Below, piece by piece: positions 42,642-51,304 of a stretch of DNA of 64,000 nucleotides. The stretch is taken from the NCBI GenBank assembly GCA_963808615.1, contig CAWEGV010000011.1, positions 868,001-932,000 on the forward strand. The letters are read 5' to 3'. Made by a program: the position numbers and the translations under genes. The DNA comes from Palsa-504 sp963808615 (lineage in GTDB: Bacteria; Actinomycetota; Actinomycetes; Streptosporangiales; Streptosporangiaceae). Within the stretch, counting starts at the first letter, position 1. Every line of letters begins with the position of its first letter. The notes below the pieces were generated by a model, which was given only the letters and a program-made list of their open reading frames with translations, was not told where the DNA came from and did not search any database.

Positions 42642-43382
42642 CTAGCGCTGGCGGGCGGGGTTCAGGCCCCAGACGGCAGCGGCGAACGCAGTCAGCGCGA
42701 ACAGCAAGAACGTGATGACGTGCACGCTGGTGCAGTACAGGCAGATGCTGCCGATGATGAACAGCTCGGCGTAGACCAGGTAGATCACGAAGCCGACGCC
42801 GACCAGAACCGACGCCAGCCGGATCAGGTGCACCTCGCGCCGGGACGATCGCCAGGCCCACGGGCTCATCAGGGCCACTGCGGCCACGTAGAAGGCCAGC
42901 CCGAGCACGGCCACCGGGATGCCGAACACGTACGACTGGGGACTGGTGGTGACCTTGGTGCAGTTGACCAGCCCGCTCTCCGAGCACCCGAGCAGCGCCG
43001 ACTCGGTGAAGTGCGCGACCGTCAGGTAGCTCGACACGCCCAGGCCCGCCAGGGCGAGCACGAAGGTCGTGAGCTGCAGCCACACCGGAACCGCCGTCCC
43101 GGTCGCCGGGGCGGCGTCGGCCGGTTCCTCCCAGGTCACCCGGGCCGGCGAACCGCCGCGGGCCGGGCCGCCGTTCCTGGTCGCCACCCGTCCCTGGCCC
43201 GTGCCGTCTCTCCCGCCGCCCTTGACCGCGGCACTGCCCCCTTGAGTCTTGACCGCCACGGTGGTGTTGGACTTGGCTGCCGGGCTGCTCCCGTTCCCGC
43301 GGTCGGCCGGTGCGTTGCGGTTCCTGGCCGCGTTGGACTGAGCCCGGGCGTTCCTGGCCCTGCTCGACTTCGAAGCGGTCAT
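42642..43382 (-). CDS. VKOR family protein (vitamin K epoxide reductase-like)
   Basis: A 246-residue membrane protein. The first 85 residues are a low-complexity basic N-terminal tail (AAVKGGGRDGTGQGRVATRN and similar). Four or five helices follow: VWLQLTTFVLALAGLGVSSY, then an external loop with CSESGLVNCTKV (loop cysteines), YVFGIPVAVLGLAFYVAAV, VLVGVGFVIYLVYAELF, and active-site CxxC in ICLYCTSVH. Bacterial VKOR reoxidises periplasmic DsbA-like proteins using menaquinone. The next gene upstream, a DUF929 CxxC protein, may be its redox partner. The gap is 77 nt. Confidence 0.9.
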   Translation of the reverse strand: MTASKSSRARNARAQSNAARNRNAPADRGNGSSPAAKSNTTVAVKTQGGSAAVKGGGRDGTGQGRVATRNGGPARGGSPARVTWEEPADAAPATGTAVPVWLQLTTFVLALAGLGVSSYLTVAHFTESALLGCSESGLVNCTKVTTSPQSYVFGIPVAVLGLAFYVAAVALMSPWAWRSSRREVHLIRLASVLVGVGFVIYLVYAELFIIGSICLYCTSVHVITFLLFALTAFAAAVWGLNPARQR

Positions 43383-43459
43383 CCGAGCTTCGCCTCCGGT
43401 CGGTTCACGGCTGCTGGCTTGGGTCGGATTCTATCGCTCCGGCCCAGACCGGCCCCGGG

Positions 43460-44407
43460 TCAGATCTGGCTTTCCAGGGACTTGATGGTCGCGGTGCACG
43501 CGCTGGCGGGCTGGTTGCCCGTCAACTTGCAGATCGCGGCCGTGAAGTAGTTCGCCGTCCCGAGGACCGCCTTGGCCACCGGGCTGTTGGGGTTGTGCAG
43601 GTCGGTCGCGATCGTGCTCCAGCTCAGCCCGTCGAGCACGCCCGGGTCGTAAGGCGTCCCGACGCTCACGTACTTGTTGCCGAAGTCGATGAACGGGATC
43701 GCGCCACTGTCGCCGCTCGGCGCGTACGGCGGGGCGTCGTACTTGTTGAGCAGCGCCGACTGAGCCGCGGTGGGCGTCTGCAGCGTGGTGTAGGTGCCGC
43801 TCGTCGTGTCCGGGATGTTGGTCTGCAGCTCGACCGTGCTGAACGCCAGGTACGGGCTGGAATAGTTAGCGTGCAGGAACGTCCAGGTCGGCGTGTCCGG
43901 ATCAGGCTCGGCCTGGCCGGCCCCGTTCCTCACGGCCGAGTGCAGGGCGGTGAGCCCGCTGAAGGTGCCGAACCGGCTCAATGCCACGATCATCGACCAG
44001 CGCGCGGCGGCGCAGTACGGGCAGTACTCGGCGCCCATATACAGCATCTCGGGCTTGCCGTTGCTGGTCAGGGCCGGCCCGGCGGGGTTGATGGTCTGGA
44101 TCTTCCCGGTGTACGCGCCGGTGCCCACCGCGTCCGAGACGCTGGTCGGCACCGTTGTGGCCTTGTCCACCACGGCGGTCAGCGCGGCGCCGGTGGGACC
44201 GTTCGACAGCCCGCTTCCGGCCGACGCCGACGGCTTGTTGTTCAGCTTGATGATCACGAAGGTCAGCACGACCGCCAGCACGACGATGATGCTGCCCGAC
44301 GCGATGAGGATCCGCCTGCGCTGCTCGGCCCGCCGCTCGGCCGCCCGCTGTGCGGCGATCTTCTCCCGGCGGTTGACGTCGACCTTCGTTCTGCTTGCCT
44401 TGCCCAT
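43460..44407 (-). CDS. DUF929 family membrane-anchored thioredoxin-like protein
   Basis: A 315-residue protein: basic cytoplasmic head (REKIAAQRAAERRAEQRRR), one membrane helix (ILIASGSIIVVLAVVLTFVI), then a large external domain with thioredoxin-like motif YMGAEYCPYCAAARWSMIVA and a second half with IPFIDFGNKYV and two C-terminal cysteines (AAICKLTG, SACTATI). DUF929 proteins occur in actinobacteria and archaea. The CPYC motif and adjacency to VKOR suggest an extracytoplasmic disulfide oxidoreductase. ATG 44407 (MGKASRTK) is preferred to 44422. Confidence 0.8.
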   Translation of the reverse strand: MGKASRTKVDVNRREKIAAQRAAERRAEQRRRILIASGSIIVVLAVVLTFVIIKLNNKPSASAGSGLSNGPTGAALTAVVDKATTVPTSVSDAVGTGAYTGKIQTINPAGPALTSNGKPEMLYMGAEYCPYCAAARWSMIVALSRFGTFSGLTALHSAVRNGAGQAEPDPDTPTWTFLHANYSSPYLAFSTVELQTNIPDTTSGTYTTLQTPTAAQSALLNKYDAPPYAPSGDSGAIPFIDFGNKYVSVGTPYDPGVLDGLSWSTIATDLHNPNSPVAKAVLGTANYFTAAICKLTGNQPASACTATIKSLESQI

Positions 44408-44505
44408 GCTCGCTTCGTCCAACCTCTTTCAGCCAGCGGCGGTCTGTGTCTCGTCCGCTGCTTTTCGTCCCCGCGTCGCCGCGCAGGAGGAATGCGCCGA
44501 CCCCG

Positions 44506-44547
44506 GCTACCGCGCTCTATGGTAGGGCTACCGCGCTCTATGGTAGG
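44506..44547. repeat. Two perfect 21-bp repeats containing GCTCTATGG
   Basis: Units 44506-44526 and 44527-44547 are identical: GCTACCGCGCTCTATGGTAG plus G. Each can fold as CTACC/GGTAG, and each holds the reverse complement of CCATAGAGC, the core of the 50.3-kb array. They lie between the FTR1 gene and the DUF929 gene. Confidence 0.8.
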
Positions 44548-44618
44548 CGGTCTGGCGGGTTGGCGCGCCCCGGCGCCGGACACTCATAGGTAACAGTCAG
44601 CCTGCAGGCAGCTGATGC

Positions 44619-45461
44619 TCAGCGAGCGGCGGGCTGCGGCCCCTCCGCGCGTCCCCGCCCCCGATCCCTGAGCCCGAGATAGGCGAAGGACGCGATGGCC
44701 AGGTACGCCACATAGACCAGCAGCTGCAGGGGGGTGGGTGCGTCGCTGTAGCCGAAGAAGCTGTGCAGCACATCCCCCAGCGCGCTGCTCTCCGACAGCA
44801 GGCTGGCCGAGTGCCACATCGGCGTGTGGAGCACCGGCAGCCAGCCGAGCTGCTGCAGGTTCTCCACCGAATCGGCCAGCAGGCCCGCGGCGAAGACCAT
44901 CAGCAGCACGCCGATGACCGTGAAGAACCTGGCCAGGTTCAGCCGGTGACCTAGCCGGTAGATCGTGAACGCGATGCCAAGCGCCCCGGCCAGCCCGATC
45001 ACGGCTCCGATGAGAGCGCCAGTCGCGGAGGTGGAGAAGATGATGGCCAGGGTGAAGACCACCGTCTCCAGGCCCTCGCGTCCGACCGCCTGGAAGGCCA
45101 GCAGCCCGAGTCCCCACCTGGCCCGGCCGTCGAGCGCGGCGTCGGCGCGGGCCCGCAGTTCCTTGGACAGGGAGCGGGCGTGGTTGCGCATCCAGAACGT
45201 CATATAGGTCAGCACGGTCGCGGCGACCAGGTAGGTGACGGTCTCGAAGATCGTCTGCACTCGCGAGCCGTCGTAGCTGCGGATGGTCTCGTACGCCACG
45301 ACCCCGCCCGCGGTCGCGAGCAGCAGCGCGGCCCCGACGCCGATGAACACGTCGCGGAAATACGCCCGGCGGCCGATGCGGTTGAGGTAGGCCAGCAGGA
45401 TTGCGATGATCATGCTCGCCTCGACACCCTCGCGCAGGAAGATGACGAGCGTCGCGATCAT
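44619..45461 (-). CDS. FTR1 family iron permease (EfeU-like)
   Basis: A 280-residue membrane protein with seven helices. Both iron-ligand motifs of the family are present: FLREGVEASMIIAILLAYLN near residue 8 and VGREGLETVVFTLAIIF near residue 115. The C-terminus has PLQLLVYVAYLAIASFAYLG. In E. coli EfeU works with EfeO and EfeB; neither is adjacent here. An IdeR/DtxR-like iron box lies 57-75 nt upstream of ATG 45461, so expression should rise when iron is low. The downstream genes on the same strand handle thiol redox and copper. Confidence 0.9.
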   Translation of the reverse strand: MIATLVIFLREGVEASMIIAILLAYLNRIGRRAYFRDVFIGVGAALLLATAGGVVAYETIRSYDGSRVQTIFETVTYLVAATVLTYMTFWMRNHARSLSKELRARADAALDGRARWGLGLLAFQAVGREGLETVVFTLAIIFSTSATGALIGAVIGLAGALGIAFTIYRLGHRLNLARFFTVIGVLLMVFAAGLLADSVENLQQLGWLPVLHTPMWHSASLLSESSALGDVLHSFFGYSDAPTPLQLLVYVAYLAIASFAYLGLRDRGRGRAEGPQPAAR

Positions 45462-45830
45462 CGGCGCTTCTCCTTGCCGTAGACACCCGGGCTTGCCGTA
45501 GACACCCAGGCCAGGGGTTAGCTTAGGCTTACCTTACTTGATGATCCGCCCGGTGGCACGGGGCTTCACGCGATTCAGGTGCGGGGAACGCCGCGGCGCC
45601 GGGAACGGGCCAGGCTCCGGCGCCCGGGACCAGCCGGGCGCGGCGCCGCCGGAGCGCCCACTGGCGGATGCCCCATGCCGACCTCACTCACGAGCGGGCC
45701 ATGTGTCGTAACGGCCGATCCCCACAGGGCTAGCCACGGCCACAGGGAGCGCGGACCAACTATCGATGCGTGATCTCTAGGCAATCTACATTTTCTCTGT
45801 ATGAGGCGACGTCAAGCCCAGTAACCTTCG
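45462..45830. other. Divergent promoter region, FTR1 and SARP regulator
   Basis: About 370 bases. It holds two direct copies of TTGCCGTAGACACCC (about 45473-45508) near the FTR1 start, the iron box at 45518-45536, and the unassigned promoter of the SARP gene. No coding segment is supported. Confidence 0.5.
45518..45536. promoter_or_regulatory. IdeR/DtxR-like iron box
   Basis: TTAGCTTAGGCTTACCTTA matches the known IdeR/DtxR consensus TTAGGTTAGGCTAACCTAA at 16 of 19 positions and is partly palindromic. It lies 57-75 nt upstream of the FTR1 start, where a repressor would block its promoter. Confidence 0.7.
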
Positions 45831-48800
45831 ATGAAGGCGCTTCCGGCGGGGCGGGGGCGAGGTCACGAACGGAAGGTCCGCGAAGCCGTGCCGTTGCGCG
45901 TCGGCGTGCTTGGTCCGGTCACCGCCTGGTACGACCAGGATGAACTGCATGTGGGTCAGCCCAGGCAGCAAGCCGTGCTGGGCATTCTCGCCATGCGCGC
46001 GAACCGGGTGATCTCCCGTAGCGAGCTCGTCGACGCGGTCTGGGGGACCGATCCGCCTGCCAGCGCCGAGGGCGGCATCTACACCTACGTGGCCGGCCTG
46101 CGGCGCATCATCGAGCCCGGCAGGTCCCTGCGCGGGCCGGGTCGCGTGTTGGTCTCCTCCGGGGCCGGCTACGTCCTGCATCTGGTCCCCGGCCAGCCTG
46201 ACGCGGTGGCCTTTGAGCAGCAACTGGCCCGGGCTCGCCAGCTGCGCAAGAACAACGAGCTGACGGGCGCGGTGACCGCGCTCGAGGGCGCGCTCGGGCT
46301 GTGGCGGGGGGTCGCGTTCGCCGGAGTGCCAGGGCCGTTCGCGGAGACCGAACGGGCCCGGCTCGCCGAGCTGCGGTCCACCGCGGCCGAGGAGCGGGCC
46401 GATGTGCTGCTCGTGCTGGGACGCCATTCCGAAGTCGTGCCCGACCTGACCGCCATGGTGGCGGATCATCCGCTGCGGGAGCGGATGCGAGGGCTACTGA
46501 TGATCGCGCTGTACCGCGGCGGGCGGCCCGCCGAAGCGCTGCGGGTGTTCGCCGAAGGAAGGCGCGTGCTCGCCGACGAGCTCGGCATCGACCCCGGCAG
46601 TGAACTGTCCCGCATTCACCAGCAGGTGCTGACCTCCGATCCCGCGCTGGACCTGCCCGCCGTGGGCGGACGGGCCGCGGTCGCAGACCACGGCACTCGC
46701 CCGGGTGATCGCGACGAGGCGGGCCCGCACGGGCGGGACGGAGCGGCAGCGGCCGGCCGGACGCGGCGGAAGGGATCACGTGGCTCAGACGGTTCCTCGC
46801 TGACCGCCCCGCAGGCCGGCTCGGGGCCGGGGATGGGTCCCGGGCCCGGTGGCGCCCTGTCCTGGGCTGGCGGCAGCCCTGGCCCTCCAGTGAGCCCTGG
46901 CCCTCCAGTGAGCCCTGGCCCTCCAGTGAGTCCTGGCCCCCCAGTGAGCCGCGGCTTCCCGGTACCCGCGCAGCTGCCACTGGACGCGCAGGGCTTCTCC
47001 GGGCGCCAGGACGAGCTGGCCACGCTGCACGCGATGCTGCCGCCCGCCAGGCCTGCCGCCACGGACGAGCCGGTGCCGGTGGTCATCGTCTCGGGCACGG
47101 CCGGGGTAGGCAAGACCGCACTGGCCGTTCACTTCGGCCGCCAGGTCGCCAGGCGCTTCCCCGACGGCCAGCTGTACGTCAACCTGCGCGGCCGCGATCC
47201 CGGCACCTCGCCGGTAGAGCCGGGCGAGGCGCTGCGGTTCTTCCTTGACGCCTTCGGGGTGCCGCCGTACCGGATCGTGGCCAGCACCGAGGAACGGGCT
47301 GCCCTGTACCGCAGCCTGGTGGACGGCAAGCGGATGCTGATCGTGCTCGACAACGCGAGCAACGCGGCCCAGGTGCGCCCGCTGCTGCCCGGCTCGCCCG
47401 GCTGCCTGGTCGTAGTGACCAGCCGCAACCAGATGGCCGGGCTGGTGGCCGCCGAAGGCGCCGCGCTGGTCACGCTCGACGTGCTCGGCGACGACGAGGC
47501 CCACGAGATGCTGGCCCGCAGGCTGGGCCGTGAGCGCGTCGAAGCCGAGCCCGACGCCGCCGACGAGATCATCGGCGCATGTGCCCGCCTCCCGCTGGCT
47601 CTGTCCGTCGCGGTCGGGCGCGCCGCCGCGGGCCGGGCCAAGCGCCCGCTGGCGGAGCTGGCCGCGGAATTGCGCGACGCCCGGAGCAGGCTGGACGCGC
47701 TCGAGGAAGGCGACGCGGCCACCGATGTCCGGGCCGTGCTCTCCTGGTCCTACGACCAGCTCAGTCCGGCGGCCGCGCGGATGTTCCGGCTGCTCGGCCT
47801 GCACCCGGGCCCGGACATCTCGCTGTCGGCGGCGGCCAGCCTGGCCGGGATCCCCCGGGCCGACGCGGGTGCTGCGCTACGCGAGCTGACCGGGACGCAC
47901 ATGGCCACCGAGCGCCTGCCTGGCCGGTTCACCTTCCACGGCTTGCTTCGCGTCTACGCGGTCGACCAGGCCGAGCGGCACGACTCCGTCGCGGAACGCG
48001 ATGCGGCCATGCACCGGGTGCTCGACCACTACCTGCACACGGCCACGGCGGCCTCGCAGCGGTTCAGCCCGTTCCGGTCGCTGCTGCGGCTGGCACCGCC
48101 GCAGCCGGGCGTGCTGCCTGCCGAGATGGCCGACAAGGACCAGGCCATGGCCTGGTTCGACGCCGAGATCGGTGTGCTGAACGCGCTGATCGGCTACGCC
48201 AGCGCCAACGGCTTCGACAGCTACGCCTGGCAGATCCCCTGGGCACTCGGCCCGTTCTTCCACCGCCGCGGACTGTGGCGGAACTACGCGGCCAGCCAGC
48301 AGATCGCGCTGGAGGCCGCGCGGCGACTGGATGATCCGGTCGCCCTGGGCAACGCGCACTACCTGCTGGGTCACGCGCTGTCGCAGATGAACGACTACGA
48401 CGCGGCCGAGCCGAACTTCCGGCGGGCGCTTGACCTGTTCCGGGAACTCGGCGACCGGGCCAACGAGGCGGTGGTGCTCAACGGCCTGGCCGGCATGCTG
48501 GAGAAGCAGGAACGCTACACCGAGGCGCTGGCGGTAGCGCTGGACGCACTGCGGATGGTCAAGGCGGCCGGCCACTGGTGGACCCAGGCCACCCTGGAGA
48601 ACGGCGTCGGCTGGCTCTACGCCCACGTGGGCCAGTACGACGAAGCGCTGATCCACTGCCAGCGTGCGCTGAGCCTGCACCGGGAATCGGGCCACCGCGG
48701 CGGGGTGGCCGACACCCTCGACAGCCTGGGCTACATCTACCTGCAACTGGGCGATCTGGCTCAGGCCACGACCTGCCTTGAGCAGGCCATCAATGCCTAC

Positions 48801-49001
48801 CGCGAGATCGGCACCCCGTTCGGCGAAGGCAACTCGCTGGCGGGGCTGGGCGACGTGCTGCTGCGCGAGGGCCTGCCCGAAGCCGCCCGGGCCGTGTTCC
48901 TGGAGGCTGCGGCGATCCTCGACACCCTGCCGCACCCGCTCGCGGACGAGGTCCGCGTCAAGCTTCGTGACCTGGACGGCCAAGCGGAGCCCCAGACCTG
49001 A
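45831..49001 (+). CDS. SARP/AfsR-type regulator (BTAD, NB-ARC, TPR)
   Basis: A 1,056-residue STAND regulator. OmpR-like DNA-binding domain from about residue 22 (LRVGVLGPVTAWYDQDELHV to EGGIYTYVAGLRRIIEP), BTAD helices to about 260 (LRVFAEGRRVLADELGIDPG), a disordered linker with SPGPPV repeats, NB-ARC with P-loop SGTAGVGKTAL near 421-431 and LIVLDNASNAAQV, winged helix, and C-terminal TPRs (NDYDAAEPNFRRALDLFREL and others). Members activate secondary-metabolite or developmental genes. GTG 45888 with GGAAGG upstream is an alternative start. Not in an operon; the targets are unknown. Confidence 0.9.
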   Translation: MKALPAGRGRGHERKVREAVPLRVGVLGPVTAWYDQDELHVGQPRQQAVLGILAMRANRVISRSELVDAVWGTDPPASAEGGIYTYVAGLRRIIEPGRSLRGPGRVLVSSGAGYVLHLVPGQPDAVAFEQQLARARQLRKNNELTGAVTALEGALGLWRGVAFAGVPGPFAETERARLAELRSTAAEERADVLLVLGRHSEVVPDLTAMVADHPLRERMRGLLMIALYRGGRPAEALRVFAEGRRVLADELGIDPGSELSRIHQQVLTSDPALDLPAVGGRAAVADHGTRPGDRDEAGPHGRDGAAAAGRTRRKGSRGSDGSSLTAPQAGSGPGMGPGPGGALSWAGGSPGPPVSPGPPVSPGPPVSPGPPVSRGFPVPAQLPLDAQGFSGRQDELATLHAMLPPARPAATDEPVPVVIVSGTAGVGKTALAVHFGRQVARRFPDGQLYVNLRGRDPGTSPVEPGEALRFFLDAFGVPPYRIVASTEERAALYRSLVDGKRMLIVLDNASNAAQVRPLLPGSPGCLVVVTSRNQMAGLVAAEGAALVTLDVLGDDEAHEMLARRLGRERVEAEPDAADEIIGACARLPLALSVAVGRAAAGRAKRPLAELAAELRDARSRLDALEEGDAATDVRAVLSWSYDQLSPAAARMFRLLGLHPGPDISLSAAASLAGIPRADAGAALRELTGTHMATERLPGRFTFHGLLRVYAVDQAERHDSVAERDAAMHRVLDHYLHTATAASQRFSPFRSLLRLAPPQPGVLPAEMADKDQAMAWFDAEIGVLNALIGYASANGFDSYAWQIPWALGPFFHRRGLWRNYAASQQIALEAARRLDDPVALGNAHYLLGHALSQMNDYDAAEPNFRRALDLFRELGDRANEAVVLNGLAGMLEKQERYTEALAVALDALRMVKAAGHWWTQATLENGVGWLYAHVGQYDEALIHCQRALSLHRESGHRGGVADTLDSLGYIYLQLGDLAQATTCLEQAINAYREIGTPFGEGNSLAGLGDVLLREGLPEAARAVFLEAAAILDTLPHPLADEVRVKLRDLDGQAEPQT
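46875..46946 (+). repeat. Four 18-bp tandem repeats in the regulator linker
   Basis: AGCCCTGGCCCTCCAGTG occurs three times exactly (46875-46928) and once with two changes (46929-46946). It encodes repeated SPGPPV and lies between the BTAD and NB-ARC domains; copy number may vary without shifting the frame. Confidence 0.9.
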
Positions 49002-49071
49002 CCGGGGCAGCCACCACCGCACGTTGGGTATAAAGGTAACTCGGTTGACGTCGAAGGGTATGCGGCGCTTT

Positions 49072-50280
49072 ATGACGATGCGGGCACTGCTGGTCGAGAA
49101 CATCCATCCCGACGCGTCTACGCGGCTGGCCAAGGATGGCTACCAGGTCGAGGCGCTGCCGCGCGCGCTGGACCAGGAGGAGCTCACCGACGCCCTCCGC
49201 GAGGTTCACCTGCTCGGCATCAGGTCGGGAACCCAGGTCACCGAACGGATCCTGGGCGCCGCGCCGCACCTGGTGGCGATCGGCGCGTTCTGCATCGGGG
49301 TTAACCAGATCGACCTGGCCGCGGCCAGCAGGCGCGGGGTCGCGGTGTTCAACGCGCCGTTCTCCAACACGCGCAGCGTGGTCGAGCTCGCCCTGGCCGA
49401 GATCATCGCGATGGCCCGGCGGCTGCCGGAGAAGAACACCCAGATGCACGCGGGCACCTGGGACAAATCCGCGGCCAGCAGCCACGAGGTCCGCGGTCGC
49501 AAGCTGGGCATCGTCGGCTACGGCAACATCGGCACCCAGCTGTCCGTGCTGGCCGAGAGCCTGGGCATGTCCGTGTACTTCTACGACATCGCCGACAAGC
49601 TGGCCATCGGCAACGCGCGGCGCTGCTCCACCCTGGCTGAGCTGCTGGAGTCGGTGGAGACCGTCACCTTGCACGTGGACGGGCGTGACGGCAACCGGGG
49701 CTTCTTCGGCGACGCCGAGTTCGCCGCGATGCGGCCCCGCTCGCTGTTCCTCAACCTGTCCCGCGGATTCGTGGTCGACCACGCCGCGCTGCGGCGCCAC
49801 ATCGAAACCGGCCACATCGCCGGGGCGGCCATCGACGTGTTCCCCGACGAGCCGAAGGCCGCCGGGGACGAGTTCGTCTCGCAGCTGCGCGGGCTGCCGA
49901 ACGTCATCCTCACCCCGCACATCGGCGGCTCCACCGAGGAGGCCCAGCAGGACATCGGCGAGTTCGTCGCCGGGAAGCTGGTCGACTACATGGCTTCGGG
50001 CGCGACCTCGTTGTCGGTCAACCTGCCGGAGATTGCGCTGGGAATGACCAGCGGCGCCCACCGCCTCGCGCACCTGCACCAGAACGTGCCCGGCGTGCTG
50101 GCCTCGATCAACCGGGTGCTCGCCGAGCACGGCGTCAACGTCGAGGGCCAGCTGCTGCGGACCAGGGACGAGTTCGGCTACGTGCTGACCGACATCGGCT
50201 GCCAGTACACCGACGACGTCCTGGCCGAGCTCCGCGCCATGCCCGTCACCATCCGCCTGCGTACCCTAGGCGCCCCATAG
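49072..50280 (+). CDS. D-3-phosphoglycerate dehydrogenase-like protein with ACT domain
   Basis: A 402-residue 2-hydroxyacid dehydrogenase of the E. coli SerA layout: RALLVENIHPDASTRLAKDG, AFCIGVNQIDLAAASRRGVA, NAD-binding KLGIVGYGNIGTQLSVLAES, LNLSRGFVVDHAALRR (Arg), DVFPDEPKA (Glu), LTPHIGGSTEEAQQDIGEFV (His), and C-terminal ACT domain from about 330 (LHQNVPGVLASINRVLAEHG). It may make 3-phosphohydroxypyruvate for serine, or serve a related acid. Starts at 49060, 49072 and 49078 are all possible. The stop codon falls inside the first unit of the 50.3-kb tandem array. Confidence 0.8.
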   Translation: MTMRALLVENIHPDASTRLAKDGYQVEALPRALDQEELTDALREVHLLGIRSGTQVTERILGAAPHLVAIGAFCIGVNQIDLAAASRRGVAVFNAPFSNTRSVVELALAEIIAMARRLPEKNTQMHAGTWDKSAASSHEVRGRKLGIVGYGNIGTQLSVLAESLGMSVYFYDIADKLAIGNARRCSTLAELLESVETVTLHVDGRDGNRGFFGDAEFAAMRPRSLFLNLSRGFVVDHAALRRHIETGHIAGAAIDVFPDEPKAAGDEFVSQLRGLPNVILTPHIGGSTEEAQQDIGEFVAGKLVDYMASGATSLSVNLPEIALGMTSGAHRLAHLHQNVPGVLASINRVLAEHGVNVEGQLLRTRDEFGYVLTDIGCQYTDDVLAELRAMPVTIRLRTLGAP

Positions 50281-50454
50281 AGCCTAGGCATCCCATAGAG
50301 CCTAGGCGCCCCATAGAGCCTTGGCTGCCCCATAGAGCCTTGGCTGCCCCATAGAGCCTTGGCTGCCCCATAGAGCCTTGGCTGCCCCATAGAGCCTTGG
50401 CTGCCCCTGGAGCCTTGGCTGCCCCTGGAGCCTAGGCGCCCCACAGAGCCTGCG
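50271..50454. repeat. Ten-unit 18/19-bp tandem array (CCATAGAGCC)
   Basis: Units: 50271, 50289, 50307 (18 bp, CGCCCCATAGAGCCTAGG type); 50325, 50344, 50363, 50382 (19 bp, CTGCCCCATAGAGCCTTGG, four identical copies); 50401, 50419 (18 bp, CCCTGGAGCC variants); 50437 (CCACAGAGCC). Identical central units and diverged edges suggest recent expansion by slippage. It begins in the last codons of the dehydrogenase gene and fills the gap to the convergent SDR gene. There are no spacers, so it is not a CRISPR array. Confidence 0.9.
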
Positions 50455-50536
50455 CTCGCTGTCACAGATTCGGATTGTGTGCGATTCAGGTCGTTATATA
50501 GCAGCACGGATTGCACTCAAAGGCGGAGCCGCGCCT

Positions 50537-51304
50537 TCACAGCGGCGTGACGTAGGCGCCGCTGATCCCGCCGTCGACCAGGAACGACGAAGCGGTGATG
50601 AACGACGCGTCGTCGCTGGCCAGGAAGGCCACCGCCGCCGCGATCTCGTCGGCCTCGGCGAACCGGCCCATCGGGATGTGCACCAGCCTCCGCGCCGCGC
50701 GCTCCGGGTCCTTGGCGAACAGCTCCTGCAACAGCGGGGTGTTCACCGGCCCCGGGCACAGCGCGTTGACCCTGATGCCCTCGCGGGCGAACTGCACCCC
50801 GAGCTCGCGCGAGAGCGCCAGCACGCCGCCCTTGGACGCGGTATAGGAGATCTGCGAGGTGGCCGCGCCGAGCACCGCCACGAACGAGGCGGTGTTGATG
50901 ATCGACCCCTTGCCCCGCCGCCTCATGTACGGGATCACGTGCTTGCAGCACAGGTAGACCGAGGTCAGGTTCACCTGCTGCACGCGCTGCCAGGCGTCGA
51001 GCCCGGTGTCCAGGATGGAGTCGTCCTCCGGCGGCGAGATGCCCGCGTTGTGGAACGCGACGTCCACCCGCCCGTGCTGCCGCGCCACCGACTCGTACAC
51101 TCGCTCGACGTCGTCCTCGACAGACACGTCGGCCGCGATGAAATCGCCGCGGACCTCCGCCGCGGCCGCCTTGCCCGCCTCCTCGTCGATGTCGACCGCG
51201 ACCACGAGGGCTCCCTCAGCCGCGAGCCTGCGCACGCTAGCCAGGCCGATCCCGCTGCCCGCCCCGGTGATGACCGCGACCCGGCCCTGCAACCGCTCGC
51301 TCAT
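50537..51304 (-). CDS. SDR family NAD(P)-dependent oxidoreductase
   Basis: A 255-residue classical short-chain dehydrogenase: cofactor motif VAVITGAGSGIGLASVRRLA, VVAVDIDEEAGKA (Asp after strand 2, favouring NAD), DVAFHNAGISPPED, catalytic Ser region INTASFVAVLG and YTASKGGVLALSREL. The C-terminus SSFLVDGGISGAYVTPL is typical. Its ATG overlaps the stop of the aldehyde dehydrogenase gene (51301-51304), so the two are made together. In this cluster it may oxidise a gamma-glutamylated amino alcohol to the aldehyde; that role is inferred. Confidence 0.9.
   Translation of the reverse strand: MSERLQGRVAVITGAGSGIGLASVRRLAAEGALVVAVDIDEEAGKAAAAEVRGDFIAADVSVEDDVERVYESVARQHGRVDVAFHNAGISPPEDDSILDTGLDAWQRVQQVNLTSVYLCCKHVIPYMRRRGKGSIINTASFVAVLGAATSQISYTASKGGVLALSRELGVQFAREGIRVNALCPGPVNTPLLQELFAKDPERAARRLVHIPMGRFAEADEIAAAVAFLASDDASFITASSFLVDGGISGAYVTPL

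Noticed and set aside
50271..50454. CRISPR array
   Set aside because: Units are 18-19 bp with no unique spacers and no cas genes nearby.
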